A stretch of DNA of 64,000 nucleotides, taken from NCBI RefSeq assembly GCF_008327685.1, contig NZ_BDDE01000030.1:1-64000 (forward strand), given 5' to 3'. Below, in pieces: positions 31,455 through 39,545 of this stretch. The notes beneath the pieces are model-generated. The model searched no databases. It worked only from the letters and a program-made list of their open reading frames with translations, and was not told the origin of the DNA. The translations under genes and the position numbers were made by a program. Source of the DNA: Actinomadura sp. K4S16. Lineage in GTDB: Bacteria > Actinomycetota > Actinomycetes > Streptosporangiales > Streptosporangiaceae. The number at the start of each line of letters is the position of its first letter. Positions within the stretch are counted from its first letter, which is position 1.

Positions 31455-32981
31455 GTGGCAACACGCAGTGCGGCCCCGGCGGCCGGGGCCGCGGACGAGC
31501 CGGCGGCCCGGGATCCGAGGCGGTGGCCGATCCTCGCCGTCATCGCCGTGGCGCAGCTCATGGTCGTCCTCGACCTGACCGTGATGAACCTCGCGCTGCC
31601 GTCGGCGCAGCGCGCGCTGGACTTCTCGGCCGCCGACAGGCAGTGGGTGGTGACGGCGTACGCGCTGTCGTTCGGGAGCCTGCTGCTGTTCTGCGGGCGG
31701 CTGGCCGACCTGGTCGGACGCAAGGCGACCTTCCTCACCGGGCTCGTCGGCTTCGCGGCCGCCTCCGCCGCCGGCGGCGCGGCGGCGGACTTCTCGATGC
31801 TGGTGGCGGCGCGGGCCTGCCAGGGGGTCTTCGGGGCCCTGCTGGCCCCGTCCGCCCTGTCGCTGCTGGCCACGACGTTCAGGGACCCGAAGGAGCGGGC
31901 GCGGGCGTTCGGCGTCTACGGCGCGGTCGCGGCCGCGGGCGGGGGCCTCGGGCTGCTGCTCGGCGGCGCGCTGACCTCCTACCTGTCCTGGCGGTGGTGC
32001 ATGTACGTCAACCTGGTGTTCGCCGCGGTCGCGATCACCGGGGGCGTGCTGCTGGTGGGCAGGCAGGAGCGGACGCCGGGCGGCCGGCTGGACGTCCCGG
32101 GCGTGGCGGCGGTGTCCGGCGGGATGCTCTGCCTGGTCTACGGGCTCTCCAACGCGGCGTCGCACGGCTGGCGCACGCCCTCGACCTGGGGGTTCCTCGT
32201 GGCCGGCGCGGCGCTGCTGGGCGTGTTCGCCGGTTGGCAGGGGCGCAGCGCGCACCCCTTGCTGCCGCCCCGCATCGTGCTCGACCGCGTCCGCGCCGGC
32301 GCCTACCTCACCATCCTGATCAGCGGGGCGGCGACGTTCGGCGTCTTCCTGTTCCTGGTCTACTACATGCAGGTCTCCCTGGGGTTCTCGGCCGTCAGGT
32401 CGGGCCTGGCCATGCTGCCCATGGTGCTTCTCAGCGGCACCTCGGCCGCCCTGGGGAACACCAGGCTGATGCCGCGGTTCGGCCCCAGGCCGATGGTCGT
32501 CGCCGGCATGCTCCTCAGCGCGGCCGGAATGGTCTGGCTGACGAGGATCGGCGCGGACTCGGGCTACGCGTCCGCGCTGCTCGGCCCGCTCATGGTGATC
32601 GGCGCCGGGATGGGCCTGATCTTCGGCATGGCGGCCGCCAGCGGGACCTTCGGCGTGGCGCCGCGCGACGCGGGGGTGGCCTCGGCGAGCATCAACACCG
32701 GGCAGCAGCTCGGCGGCTCGATCGGCACCGCGCTGCTCAACTCCGTCGCGGCGAGCGCCACCACCGGCTACCTGGCCGACCATCTGCACGGACGGCCGAC
32801 GCCGCAGGTGCTCCAGCTCGCGGCGATCCACGGCTACACCACGGTGTTCTGGTGGTGTGCCGGCATCTTCGCGGTCGGCGCCGTCGTCTGCGGCACGCTC
32901 CTTCCGCGCGGCCCCCTGGCCCGTCCGAAGGAGACCCTTGTCCGTGCGCCTTCCCCTGAGGCCGCTTCAGCGCGGCAGTGA
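31455..32981 (+). CDS. MFS multidrug exporter, DHA2 (EmrB/QacA-like, 14-TM) family
   Basis: A 508-residue proton-driven exporter with about 14 membrane helices. Family motifs: QLMVVLDLTVMNLALPS (motif D1, helix 1), GRLADLVGRKATFLTGL (motif A, loop 2-3) and the helix-5 motif C-like stretch AVAAAGGGLGLLLGGALTSY. GTG 31455 is chosen because AAGGAG ends six bases upstream; ATG 31449 would sit directly on that ribosome-binding site. It is divergent from the ECF41 sigma gene and shares a symmetric promoter region, so it is likely a stress-induced efflux pump under that sigma factor. The substrate is unknown. Confidence 0.88.
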   Translation: MATRSAAPAAGAADEPAARDPRRWPILAVIAVAQLMVVLDLTVMNLALPSAQRALDFSAADRQWVVTAYALSFGSLLLFCGRLADLVGRKATFLTGLVGFAAASAAGGAAADFSMLVAARACQGVFGALLAPSALSLLATTFRDPKERARAFGVYGAVAAAGGGLGLLLGGALTSYLSWRWCMYVNLVFAAVAITGGVLLVGRQERTPGGRLDVPGVAAVSGGMLCLVYGLSNAASHGWRTPSTWGFLVAGAALLGVFAGWQGRSAHPLLPPRIVLDRVRAGAYLTILISGAATFGVFLFLVYYMQVSLGFSAVRSGLAMLPMVLLSGTSAALGNTRLMPRFGPRPMVVAGMLLSAAGMVWLTRIGADSGYASALLGPLMVIGAGMGLIFGMAAASGTFGVAPRDAGVASASINTGQQLGGSIGTALLNSVAASATTGYLADHLHGRPTPQVLQLAAIHGYTTVFWWCAGIFAVGAVVCGTLLPRGPLARPKETLVRAPSPEAASARQ

Positions 32982-33096
32982 GGCATGTCGCCGGTCCGGT
33001 GCCGCATCGTCGGCGCCGGACCGCCCTGGGCTCCGGCCGCACGGCCCCTGAACTGGGACGATCGGAGCGTCGGCGGCATGGAGCGACATCGGCTGG

Positions 33097-33828
33097 TTAA
33101 GAGTGATCAGGTGACGCCCTTGACGAGTGGACCTCGTGATCGCGCAGCGGGCCGACGGCCAGGCCGGTGGCGCGACAGGTCGCCACCACGTCCGGGAGGG
33201 CGCCGAGGGACGCTCTCCAGGCGCCCGGCGCCGAGGTGGCGTCGCTGTCGTGCAGCAGGAGCGTCGCGCCGCCGACCAGGCCCGGCGAAAGAGCGGCGAG
33301 CACGGAACGGGGCGTCGCGGAGGCCGTCCAGTCCTTGCCCCAAGCCGTCCACAGGACGGGCCGGAGTCCGGCGCGGCGGGCTGCGACGAGAGCCTCGGCA
33401 CTGAGGGCGCCGTACGGGGGGCGGTACCAGGCGGGGGAGACGCCGCAGACGTCCTCGATGAGGCGGACGGTGCGGTGAATCCCGGCGGCGACACGGCCGG
33501 GGCGGGTCCCGAGGGGGTTGTCGTGGTGCCATCCGTGGACGGCGATCTCGTGTCCCTCGGCGACGATGCGCAGCCCGAGGGCAGGGCTGCGCTGGAGCAT
33601 CGTGCCGAGGACGAAGAAGGTCGCGTTGCAGCCGAGACGGGCCAGCTCGTCCAGGAAGAGGGGCGTGGAGCGGGCATCGGGCCCGTCGTCGAGGGTGAGC
33701 GCGACATGGCGGGCGCCGCCGCGGCCGGCGAGGCGGGGCGTCAGGCGGCGGACCGGAGGAAGCCAGGTCGCGGCGGGCAGGGCGTGCGCCAGGAGGGCCG
33801 CGGCGAGTCCCCTGGTCAGGTGCGACAT
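33097..33828 (-). CDS. Polysaccharide deacetylase (NodB homology domain)
   Basis: A 243-residue carbohydrate esterase family 4 protein. Motif 1 is ALTLDDGPD (Asp47 catalytic base, Asp48 metal), motif 2 is HGWHH (His98, His102), motif 3 RPPYGALS and motif 5 LLHDSD. An N-terminal hydrophobic stretch with a Pro-rich hinge may be a signal anchor. It would remove acetyl groups from a cell-surface glycan. Only 30 bp separate its start from that of the divergent glycosyltransferase, so the two promoters must overlap or extend into the neighbouring genes, which suggests a joint role in envelope glycolipid or glycan formation. Confidence 0.88.
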   Translation of the reverse strand: MSHLTRGLAAALLAHALPAATWLPPVRRLTPRLAGRGGARHVALTLDDGPDARSTPLFLDELARLGCNATFFVLGTMLQRSPALGLRIVAEGHEIAVHGWHHDNPLGTRPGRVAAGIHRTVRLIEDVCGVSPAWYRPPYGALSAEALVAARRAGLRPVLWTAWGKDWTASATPRSVLAALSPGLVGGATLLLHDSDATSAPGAWRASLGALPDVVATCRATGLAVGPLRDHEVHSSRASPDHS

Positions 33829-33858
33829 GGGACCAGTCTCACAGGGGGATCGAATCGC

Positions 33859-34932
33859 ATGGGCAAACGACTCCTCATTCTCACGGCGGCCATGGGCGCG
33901 GGCCACGACGCCGTCGCGGGGGAGCTGGCGCGCCGGGTCGCGCGGCGGGGCGTGGAGGTGTGCGTCCTCGACGTGCTGGAGCTCGTTCCCCTGCGGCTCG
34001 GGCACGGGCTGAGGAGGATGTACGAGGCGATGCTCCGCGGGGCGCCGTGGCTGTACGAGGGGGTCTACCAGGCGTTCTTCGTGTCGCCGCGCCCGCCGCC
34101 CGCGTCGCCGCTGACGGCGCTGATCGCCAGGGGGCTCGAGCGGCGGCTGCCGGGACCGCCCCCGGACGCCGTGGTGTCGACTTTCCATGTCGCGGCGCAG
34201 GCCGCGGGGCTGATGCGCCTGAGGGGGCGGCTGGACGCGCCGTCGCTCGTCCTGGTGACCGACTTCGCCGCCCACCGGATGTGGCTGCACCCGGGCAACG
34301 ACCGCTACCTGTGCCCGGACGAGGCCTCGGCGCGCTCGGTGGCGGAGCGGACGGGGCGTCCGGCCGAGCGGGTCGCGCCCGTGGTGCGGCCGGGGTTCCT
34401 GCGCGCGCACGACGGCGGACGGCTCCGGGCCGAGGCCGGCGCGCGGCCAGGGGAACGGGTCGTGCTGGTCTCGGCGGGGGCCTGGGGCGTCGGCCGGGTG
34501 ACCGAGACGGCCCGCGGGCTCGCGGCGTCCGGCCGGTACCTGCCGGTCGTGCTGTGCGGACGGAACGGGCGGCTGCGCGCCCGGATCCGGGAGGGCGGGA
34601 TCGGGTACGCCCTCGGCTGGCGGGACGACATGCCAGGGCTGATGGCGGGCGCGTACGCGCTGGTCGACAACGCGGCGGGCCAGACGTGCCGGGAGGCGTT
34701 CGCGTGCGGGCTGCCGGTGGTCTCCTACCGGCCCATCCCCGGCCACGGCCGCGACGGCGCCGAGGCGATGGCACGGGCGGGGCTGAGCGCGTTCGCGCGG
34801 TCGCCCGCCGGACTCGTCGAGACGTTGGACCTCCTGGGGAGCGAGCAGGTGCGCAAGGCCTGGGCGCAGCGGGTGGGGACGCTGTTCGACGCCGTCCGGG
34901 CCGAGCACGTCATCCGCGCCGCGCTGGGGTGA
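33859..34932 (+). CDS. MGDG-synthase/MurG-like glycosyltransferase (GT28 type)
   Basis: A 357-residue glycosyltransferase. The N-terminus MGKRLLILTAAMGAGHDAVA carries the GxGH membrane-lipid acceptor loop of monogalactosyldiacylglycerol-synthase-like enzymes, followed by DVLELVPLRLG and VVSTFHVAAQA. The C-terminal GT-B domain has VVLVSAGAWGVG, VVLCGRNGRLRARI and the nucleotide-sugar segment AYALVDNAAGQTCREAFACG. It probably adds a hexose to a lipid at the inner membrane face. AGGGGG lies 11 bases before the ATG. The 3' end overlaps the convergent transporter gene by 23 bp. Confidence 0.84.
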   Translation: MGKRLLILTAAMGAGHDAVAGELARRVARRGVEVCVLDVLELVPLRLGHGLRRMYEAMLRGAPWLYEGVYQAFFVSPRPPPASPLTALIARGLERRLPGPPPDAVVSTFHVAAQAAGLMRLRGRLDAPSLVLVTDFAAHRMWLHPGNDRYLCPDEASARSVAERTGRPAERVAPVVRPGFLRAHDGGRLRAEAGARPGERVVLVSAGAWGVGRVTETARGLAASGRYLPVVLCGRNGRLRARIREGGIGYALGWRDDMPGLMAGAYALVDNAAGQTCREAFACGLPVVSYRPIPGHGRDGAEAMARAGLSAFARSPAGLVETLDLLGSEQVRKAWAQRVGTLFDAVRAEHVIRAALG

Positions 34933-35770
34933 CGGCGCGCTCTCCGTGCAGCAGGGGGGAGCGGGTGATGAGCACGCTGCCGAGCGCGACCAGCACGATG
35001 CCCACGGCCTCCATGGCGATCCACCCGCCGGTCCGGAGGTGCTCGCCGAAGAGGCCGACGCCCAGCAGGATGCTGGCGACGGGGTCGGTGACCGTCAGGG
35101 CGGGCTGCACGGCCACCAGGGTGCCGCTCTGCAGCGCGTTCTGGAGCAGGAACAGGCTGGTGACCCCCGCCGCGGCCATCGCGTAGAGCTCCCAGGAGGT
35201 CACGACGCCGTCGGAGAAGGCGCGGGTGGCCGTCCTCATGAACGCGGCGGTCAGCGCGAAGCCCAGGGACGTCGTCACGCCCAGCAGCACCCCGCGGAAC
35301 GGTCCGCGCATGGGCCACGCCACCGTCACCAGGACGGCGGCGCAGCCGACCGTGGCGGCCGTCGCGACGATCCACTCGCCGGTGCCCGGAACGCCCTTGC
35401 CTCCGCTGGGGGCCGCCGCGACGAGGAACCCGGCCAGGCCCGCGGTGAGTGCCGCGACGCCCGCCCACGGCACCCGGCGCAGCCCGCGCGGCGGCAGCCA
35501 GGCGATGATGATCATGGTGAACGGCAGCTCGGCGGCCAGCAGCGGCTGGACCAGCGCCAGCCCCGCCATCGACAGCGCGGCGGCCTGGAGGAGGAACGCG
35601 GCGATGAGCGCGCCGACCCCGCCGAGCCACAGCGGCTGCCGCAGCAGGTCGAGGATGAGGGACGGTTTGAAGGCGTCGGCCTCCGGCGCGGCCACGGTGG
35701 CCCGGCGCTGGAGCACCGACGCCAGGGCGTTGGACGCGGCGGCCAGCAGGCTCAGGATGATGGCGATCAT
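34910..35770 (-). CDS. DMT/EamA-like membrane transporter
   Basis: A 286-residue integral membrane protein of the drug/metabolite transporter type, about nine to ten helices. The duplicated EamA layout is visible: SLLAAASNALASVLQRRATV at the start of the first half and TSLGFALTAAFMRTATRAF opening the second; ALVQPLLAAELPFTMII and VQPALTVTDPVASILLGVGL are the paired helix-3/helix-8 segments. Its ATG overlaps the stop of the upstream paralogue by 4 bp (ATGA), so the two probably form a heterodimer. Substrate unknown. Confidence 0.82.
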   Translation of the reverse strand: MIAIILSLLAAASNALASVLQRRATVAAPEADAFKPSLILDLLRQPLWLGGVGALIAAFLLQAAALSMAGLALVQPLLAAELPFTMIIIAWLPPRGLRRVPWAGVAALTAGLAGFLVAAAPSGGKGVPGTGEWIVATAATVGCAAVLVTVAWPMRGPFRGVLLGVTTSLGFALTAAFMRTATRAFSDGVVTSWELYAMAAAGVTSLFLLQNALQSGTLVAVQPALTVTDPVASILLGVGLFGEHLRTGGWIAMEAVGIVLVALGSVLITRSPLLHGERAVTPARRG

Positions 35771-36654
35771 GAGCGTCCGCCCCCGTCCCGCGATGCCAGC
35801 TCCTCCGGCTTCCCGAGATACGGCGACCGGCCGAGGACGACGATGCCCGCGACCATGCCCGCCAGCCCCAGCGCCCCCAGGGCCAGGTCAATCGTGGACA
35901 GCCGGACCTTCTCGCCGAAGACCACGATTCCCAGCGCTATCCCGGTCAGCGGCTCGGCCGCCGTGCTGGCCGGCAGCGAGATGCGCAGCGGCGCGGCGTC
36001 GAAGGCGCTCTGCGCGAAGAGCAGGGCGAGCGCGCCGATGCCCACCAGGCCGTAGGGCTGCCACGTCGTGAAGGCGCCGCCGACCCCCTTGTCGAACAGC
36101 AGCACGACGCTGCGGGTCAGCGTGTCCTGGAGGCCGTAGAGGAGTCCGGCGGCCGAGGCGAGCAGCATCGCGCGCACGCGGAGGTCCTTGTGGCCTCCGC
36201 CCAGCGCGACCACCATGGCGAGGCCCAGCACGACCGCCCCGCCCACCCAGCGGAAGGACAGCTCGCCGGGCGGCGTGCCTCCGTGCGGCCGCCCGATGAA
36301 CAGGAACAGCGCGACCCCGCCGGTCAGCGTCAGCGACCCCAGCAGCGTCCTGGCGCCGAGCGGCTCCCGGTAGATCACATGCGCGGCGATCAGTGCGAAG
36401 ACGAGGTTCAGGGTGAGCACCGGCGTGGCCTGCGCGACGCCGACGAGGTTCAGCGCGAACGCGAAGACGAGCTGGCCCGCGATCATCAGGCCGATCCCGC
36501 CCAACCACAGCCGGCTGTGCAGCAGGTCCAGCAGCAGGCGCGGATGCAGGATCCGCCCCAGCGGCTCCTGGAACGCCGCGTGCTGCTGCGCCACGAACCC
36601 CAGGCCGATGAGGCAGGCCGCCACGACCGCGACGGCCATCCCGAGAAGGCTCAT
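35767..36654 (-). CDS. DMT/EamA-like membrane transporter (partner)
   Basis: A 295-residue paralogue of the following gene, with the same layout: LIGLGFVAQQHAAFQEPLGR at the N-terminus, VAQATPVLTLNLVFALIAAH, a second-half LASAAGLLYGLQDTLTR and AAEPLTGIALGIVVFGEKVR. QQHAAF and the LLDLL-R-LWLGGIG loop match the sister gene (LQRRA, LLDLL-R-PLWLGGVG), showing tandem duplication. It is the first gene of the pair and is divergent from the Rrf2-type regulator; the 185 bp between hold both promoters. Confidence 0.82.
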   Translation of the reverse strand: MSLLGMAVAVVAACLIGLGFVAQQHAAFQEPLGRILHPRLLLDLLHSRLWLGGIGLMIAGQLVFAFALNLVGVAQATPVLTLNLVFALIAAHVIYREPLGARTLLGSLTLTGGVALFLFIGRPHGGTPPGELSFRWVGGAVVLGLAMVVALGGGHKDLRVRAMLLASAAGLLYGLQDTLTRSVVLLFDKGVGGAFTTWQPYGLVGIGALALLFAQSAFDAAPLRISLPASTAAEPLTGIALGIVVFGEKVRLSTIDLALGALGLAGMVAGIVVLGRSPYLGKPEELASRDGGGRS

Positions 36655-36811
36655 GCTGTTTCACGATTTCCCCCGCCGTGACTCTCGCGAGGTCCCTACC
36701 CGGCTCGGGGGGCCCGAATCTGCCCCCCAAACCTGCCCGAAATACGCCGGACCAGCTGAAACGGCCCACGGAAAACCCTGTGGTGATCCCCACACGCCTA
36801 AATCAGACTCT

Positions 36812-36839
36812 GGAATTCCGATTCAACTACGATCAAGCC
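36812..36839 (+). promoter_or_regulatory. Promoter/operator of the Rrf2-hmp operon
   Basis: TACGAT (36828-36833) is a good -10 hexamer placed so that transcription would begin at or beside the GTG start at 36840, which has no ribosome-binding site; this implies a leaderless mRNA. GGAATTCC (36812-36819), a palindrome in a locally AT-rich stretch, lies at the -28 to -21 position and may be part of the regulator's own operator. Confidence 0.5.
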
Positions 36840-37301
36840 GTGCACCTGACTCAGTCGACCGATCTGGGCCTGCGCGTGCTGATGCTGCTGGCCGCGCGGA
36901 ACGAGCGGCGGTCCGCCGCCGAGCTGGCCGAGCGCCTGCGCGTCCCGCCGCAGCACATGGCGAAGATCGTGCAGCGGCTCCGGCGCGCCGGGTTCGTCAG
37001 GACGACCCGCGGCCGGGGCGGCGGCGTCGTCCTCGCCGACGGGGTGACCGAAACCCCGGTCGGTGAGATCGTCCGAGAGCTGGAAGGTCCCGGGGAGGCG
37101 GTCGAATGCGACAGTCCGCCCTGCCCCCTGCGCGGCGGCTGCCGCCTGCGCGGGGCGCTGCGGACGGCGCAGGAGGCCTTCCTGGCTTCGCTGAACCAGG
37201 TGCGACTGGGCGAGTTGGCGACCGATCCCCTCGAACCGGTCCCGCTCTCCCTGACGCGGCCGGCGCCCGCCGCCGCGTCCCCCGCAGAGGAAGGTCTCTG
37301 A
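36840..37301 (+). CDS. nsrR: Rrf2-family iron-sulfur regulator, NsrR-like
   Basis: A 153-residue Rrf2-type winged-helix repressor. The N-terminus HLTQSTDLGLRVLMLLAARN and RVPPQHMAKIVQRLRRAGFV follow NsrR closely, and three cysteines in ECDSPPCPLRGGC provide the [4Fe-4S]-binding set that reacts with nitric oxide. GTG 36840 is chosen because HLTQ is the usual second-to-fifth residue block; nothing upstream is homologous and there is no Shine-Dalgarno. Its TGA overlaps the ATG of the flavohemoglobin gene (TGATG), so repressor and NO-detoxifying enzyme are one coupled operon. The C-terminal Pro/Ala tail is variable. Confidence 0.88.
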   Translation: MHLTQSTDLGLRVLMLLAARNERRSAAELAERLRVPPQHMAKIVQRLRRAGFVRTTRGRGGGVVLADGVTETPVGEIVRELEGPGEAVECDSPPCPLRGGCRLRGALRTAQEAFLASLNQVRLGELATDPLEPVPLSLTRPAPAAASPAEEGL

Positions 37302-38500
37302 TGCTCTCTTCCGACCACGCCGAGACCGTGCGGGCCACGCTGCCCGCCGTCGCCGCCAACGGCACCGCGATCACCGGCGAGTTCTACTCCGCCATGTTCG
37401 CCGCGCACCCCGAGCTGCGGCACCTGTTCAACCAGGGCAACCAGGCCAACGGCGAGCAGCGCCGGGCGCTGGCGGGCTCGGTGGCCGCGTTCGCCCAGCA
37501 CCTGGTCGCCGAGGAGTCGGCCATCCCGTTCCAGCAGATCCTGTCCCGCATCGCGCACAAGCACGCCTCGCTCGGCATCCGTCCCGAGCAGTACACCATC
37601 GTGGGACGCCACCTGATGGACGCGGTCGCCAAGGTGCTCGGCGACGCGGTGACGCCGGAGGTGCACGCGGCCTGGTCCGAGGTGTACTGGCTGTTCGCGA
37701 CGCTGCTCATCGCGGAGGAGGCCCGGCTGTACCAGGAGGCCGCATGCGATCCGGCCGCGCCGTACCGGCCGTGGCGGGTCACGGAGCGGCGGGACGAGGC
37801 GGAGGACACGGTCTCGCTCGTCCTCGCCCCCGCGGACGGCGGCGCGGTGCCCGCGCACCGGCCCGGCCAGTACGTCTCCGTCGCGGTCACGCTCCCGGAC
37901 GGGTTGCGCCAGCCCCGCCAGTACACGCTGTCGCGGACGGCGGGGGACACGGTCCAGATCACGCTGCGGCGGGTCCGCGGCGACGGCCCCGCGCCCGACG
38001 GCGCCGTCTCGACGTTCCTGTTCGAGCACGTCGAGGCAGGGGACGTGCTGGAGGTGTCCCCGCCGTTCGGGGACGTGGTGATGGAGGCCGACGGCGATCC
38101 GCTGGTCCTGGTCAGCGCCGGCATCGGCATCACCCCCGTCGCCGCGATGGTCGACCATCTGGCCGCCGTGGAGCCGGGCCGCCGCGTCCTCGCCGTGCAC
38201 GCCGACCGGAGCCCGCGCACGCACGCGCTGCGGCGGCAGATCGCCGACGCGGGCGCCCGGATGGCCGACTTCCAGCAGCTGACCTGGTACGAGGACACCG
38301 GCGGGGCCGAGGGCGAGGGCATCCGGCCCGGCCGGATCGACGTCGCCGTGCTCCCGCTTCCGCGCAAGGCGCGCGTCTTCATGTGCGGGCCGATCCCGTT
38401 CATGCGGGAGATCCGGCGCGGACTGGCCGCCGCCGGAGTCTCGGACGAGCGCATCCACTACGAGGTGTTCGGCCCGGACCTATGGAACGCGGCCGACTGA
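37301..38500 (+). CDS. hmp: Flavohemoprotein, nitric oxide dioxygenase
   Basis: A 399-residue three-domain enzyme that oxidises NO to nitrate with O2 and NAD(P)H. The globin domain (1-140) has the CD-region Phe in RHLFNQGNQANGEQ and the proximal heme His in RIAHKHASLGI. The FAD domain (150-255) has RQYTLSRT, and the NAD domain has LVSAGIGITPVAAMVDHL and VFMCGPIPFMREI; the end HYEVFGPDL is the family tail. The length is normal. The upstream NsrR-like gene makes NO induction very likely. Confidence 0.94.
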   Translation: MLSSDHAETVRATLPAVAANGTAITGEFYSAMFAAHPELRHLFNQGNQANGEQRRALAGSVAAFAQHLVAEESAIPFQQILSRIAHKHASLGIRPEQYTIVGRHLMDAVAKVLGDAVTPEVHAAWSEVYWLFATLLIAEEARLYQEAACDPAAPYRPWRVTERRDEAEDTVSLVLAPADGGAVPAHRPGQYVSVAVTLPDGLRQPRQYTLSRTAGDTVQITLRRVRGDGPAPDGAVSTFLFEHVEAGDVLEVSPPFGDVVMEADGDPLVLVSAGIGITPVAAMVDHLAAVEPGRRVLAVHADRSPRTHALRRQIADAGARMADFQQLTWYEDTGGAEGEGIRPGRIDVAVLPLPRKARVFMCGPIPFMREIRRGLAAAGVSDERIHYEVFGPDLWNAAD

Positions 38501-38515
38501 GGCCCCGGCGGCCTC

Positions 38516-38560
38516 TTGACTCCGGAAGCTAATTAATAGGAAACTTAACTATCAATACCC
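38516..38560. promoter_or_regulatory. AT-rich control region upstream of the DoxX-like gene
   Basis: TTGACT (38516-38521) is followed by a rare AT-rich island (AATTAATAGGAAACTTAACT, 38531-38550). In this GC-rich genome it is the likely promoter of the DoxX-like gene at 38582 and may contain a regulator site; exact -10 spacing is not convincing. Confidence 0.4.
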
Positions 38561-38581
38561 CCCGCCCCAAGGACCTCTCCC

Positions 38582-39103
38582 ATGTCCGTTGAGACCCCTG
38601 TGCGGCCCCCTTCGGCCGCGACAGCCGAGCATCCCGCCCGCTACGCCCTCGCCGCCGGACGGCTCTTCCTGGGCTGGATCTTCATCTGGGCCTTCGCCGA
38701 CAAGCTCCTCGGCCTCGGCAAGCCCGCCGAGAAGGGCTGGCTGTCCGGCGTCTCGCCGTCCAAGGGCTTCCTCGGCCATGCCGACGGCCCGTTCAAGGAG
38801 GTCTTCCACGCGATGGCGGGGAAGGTCTGGGTCGATGCCCTCTTCATGTTCGGGCTCGGCGGCCTCGGCGTCGCGCTCCTCCTCGGGATCTGCCTCCGGC
38901 TCGCCGCGATCGGCGGCACCGTGCTGCTCGCCATGCTGTGGGCGGCCTCCCTGTGGCCGGACGCCAACCCCTTCATGGACATGCACTGGATCTATGCCTC
39001 GACGCTGGTCGCCGCCGCGCTCGCCGACGCCGGCACCACGCTCGGGCTCGGGCGGGTCTGGGGACGGCTCCCCGTGATCCGCCGCCACCCCCTCCTGCGC
39101 TGA
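38582..39103 (+). CDS. DoxX/DoxD-like membrane protein
   Basis: A 173-residue membrane protein with four predicted helices: AGRLFLGWIFIWAFADKLLG, ALFMFGLGGLGVALLLGICL, LAAIGGTVLLAMLWAASLWP and IYASTLVAAALADAGTTLGL. FxWAFADKLxG and the loop PSKGFLGHADGPF fit the DoxX-like thiosulfate:quinone oxidoreductase small-subunit family. Such proteins are linked to redox stress. AAGGA lies about 10 bases before the ATG, and a clear hairpin follows the gene, so it appears monocistronic. Confidence 0.75.
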   Translation: MSVETPVRPPSAATAEHPARYALAAGRLFLGWIFIWAFADKLLGLGKPAEKGWLSGVSPSKGFLGHADGPFKEVFHAMAGKVWVDALFMFGLGGLGVALLLGICLRLAAIGGTVLLAMLWAASLWPDANPFMDMHWIYASTLVAAALADAGTTLGLGRVWGRLPVIRRHPLLR

Positions 39104-39118
39104 CGGCGCGGACCTGAA

Positions 39119-39159
39119 AGGCGCCTTCCGGTGGACGTCTCGTCCCTCGGAAGGCGCTT
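39119..39159 (+). terminator. Hairpin terminator after the DoxX-like gene
   Basis: GCGCCTTCCG (39121-39130) and CGGAAGGCGC (39148-39157) form a perfect 10-bp stem around a 17-base loop, extended by an A-T and a G-T pair, 17 bp after the stop codon. Confidence 0.7.
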
Positions 39160-39233
39160 ATGGCTCCCACGAGATAACGCTATGTAATAGATCAGGTGCA
39201 CACTGTCCATATAGTCCGCAGAGAAAGGGGCAT

Positions 39234-39545
39234 ATGGACCTGCAAACGATCGACTCGAGCATGGAGACACCCTCCGAGCGCTCCGTCGCGGCCGTTCTCT
39301 CCGCCACCGTCATCTTCGTCGCGCACGGCCAGGTGATCCTCAACGCCACCTCGAACCTGTTCACCCCCGACACGCGCGTCACCGCCTCCATCGTGGAGGT
39401 CGACAACGCCGACGCCCCGTTCATCGGAGCGGCCCGCATGACCGTCCACAACGTCCGGCCGTACCAGGGGGGCGTCCAGGTCTGGGCGAACATCGAATGG
39501 AGCGCCGACCTGCGCGTCCGGGTCAGCTACTTCTGGGAGCAGTGA
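39234..39545 (+). CDS. Hypothetical beta-rich protein, 103 aa
   Basis: I do not recognise this gene. The product has alternating hydrophobic strands (AVLSATVIFVAHGQVILNAT, DTRVTASIVEVDNA, AARMTVHNVRP, VQVWANIEW, LRVRVSYFW), an Ig-like or jelly-roll pattern without cysteines or signal peptide. A GAAAGGGG ribosome-binding site lies five bases before ATG 39234 and the upstream DNA is AT-richer than average (TATGTAATAG). The 3' end overlaps the convergent histidine kinase gene by 19 bp. Confidence 0.6.
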   Translation: MDLQTIDSSMETPSERSVAAVLSATVIFVAHGQVILNATSNLFTPDTRVTASIVEVDNADAPFIGAARMTVHNVRPYQGGVQVWANIEWSADLRVRVSYFWEQ

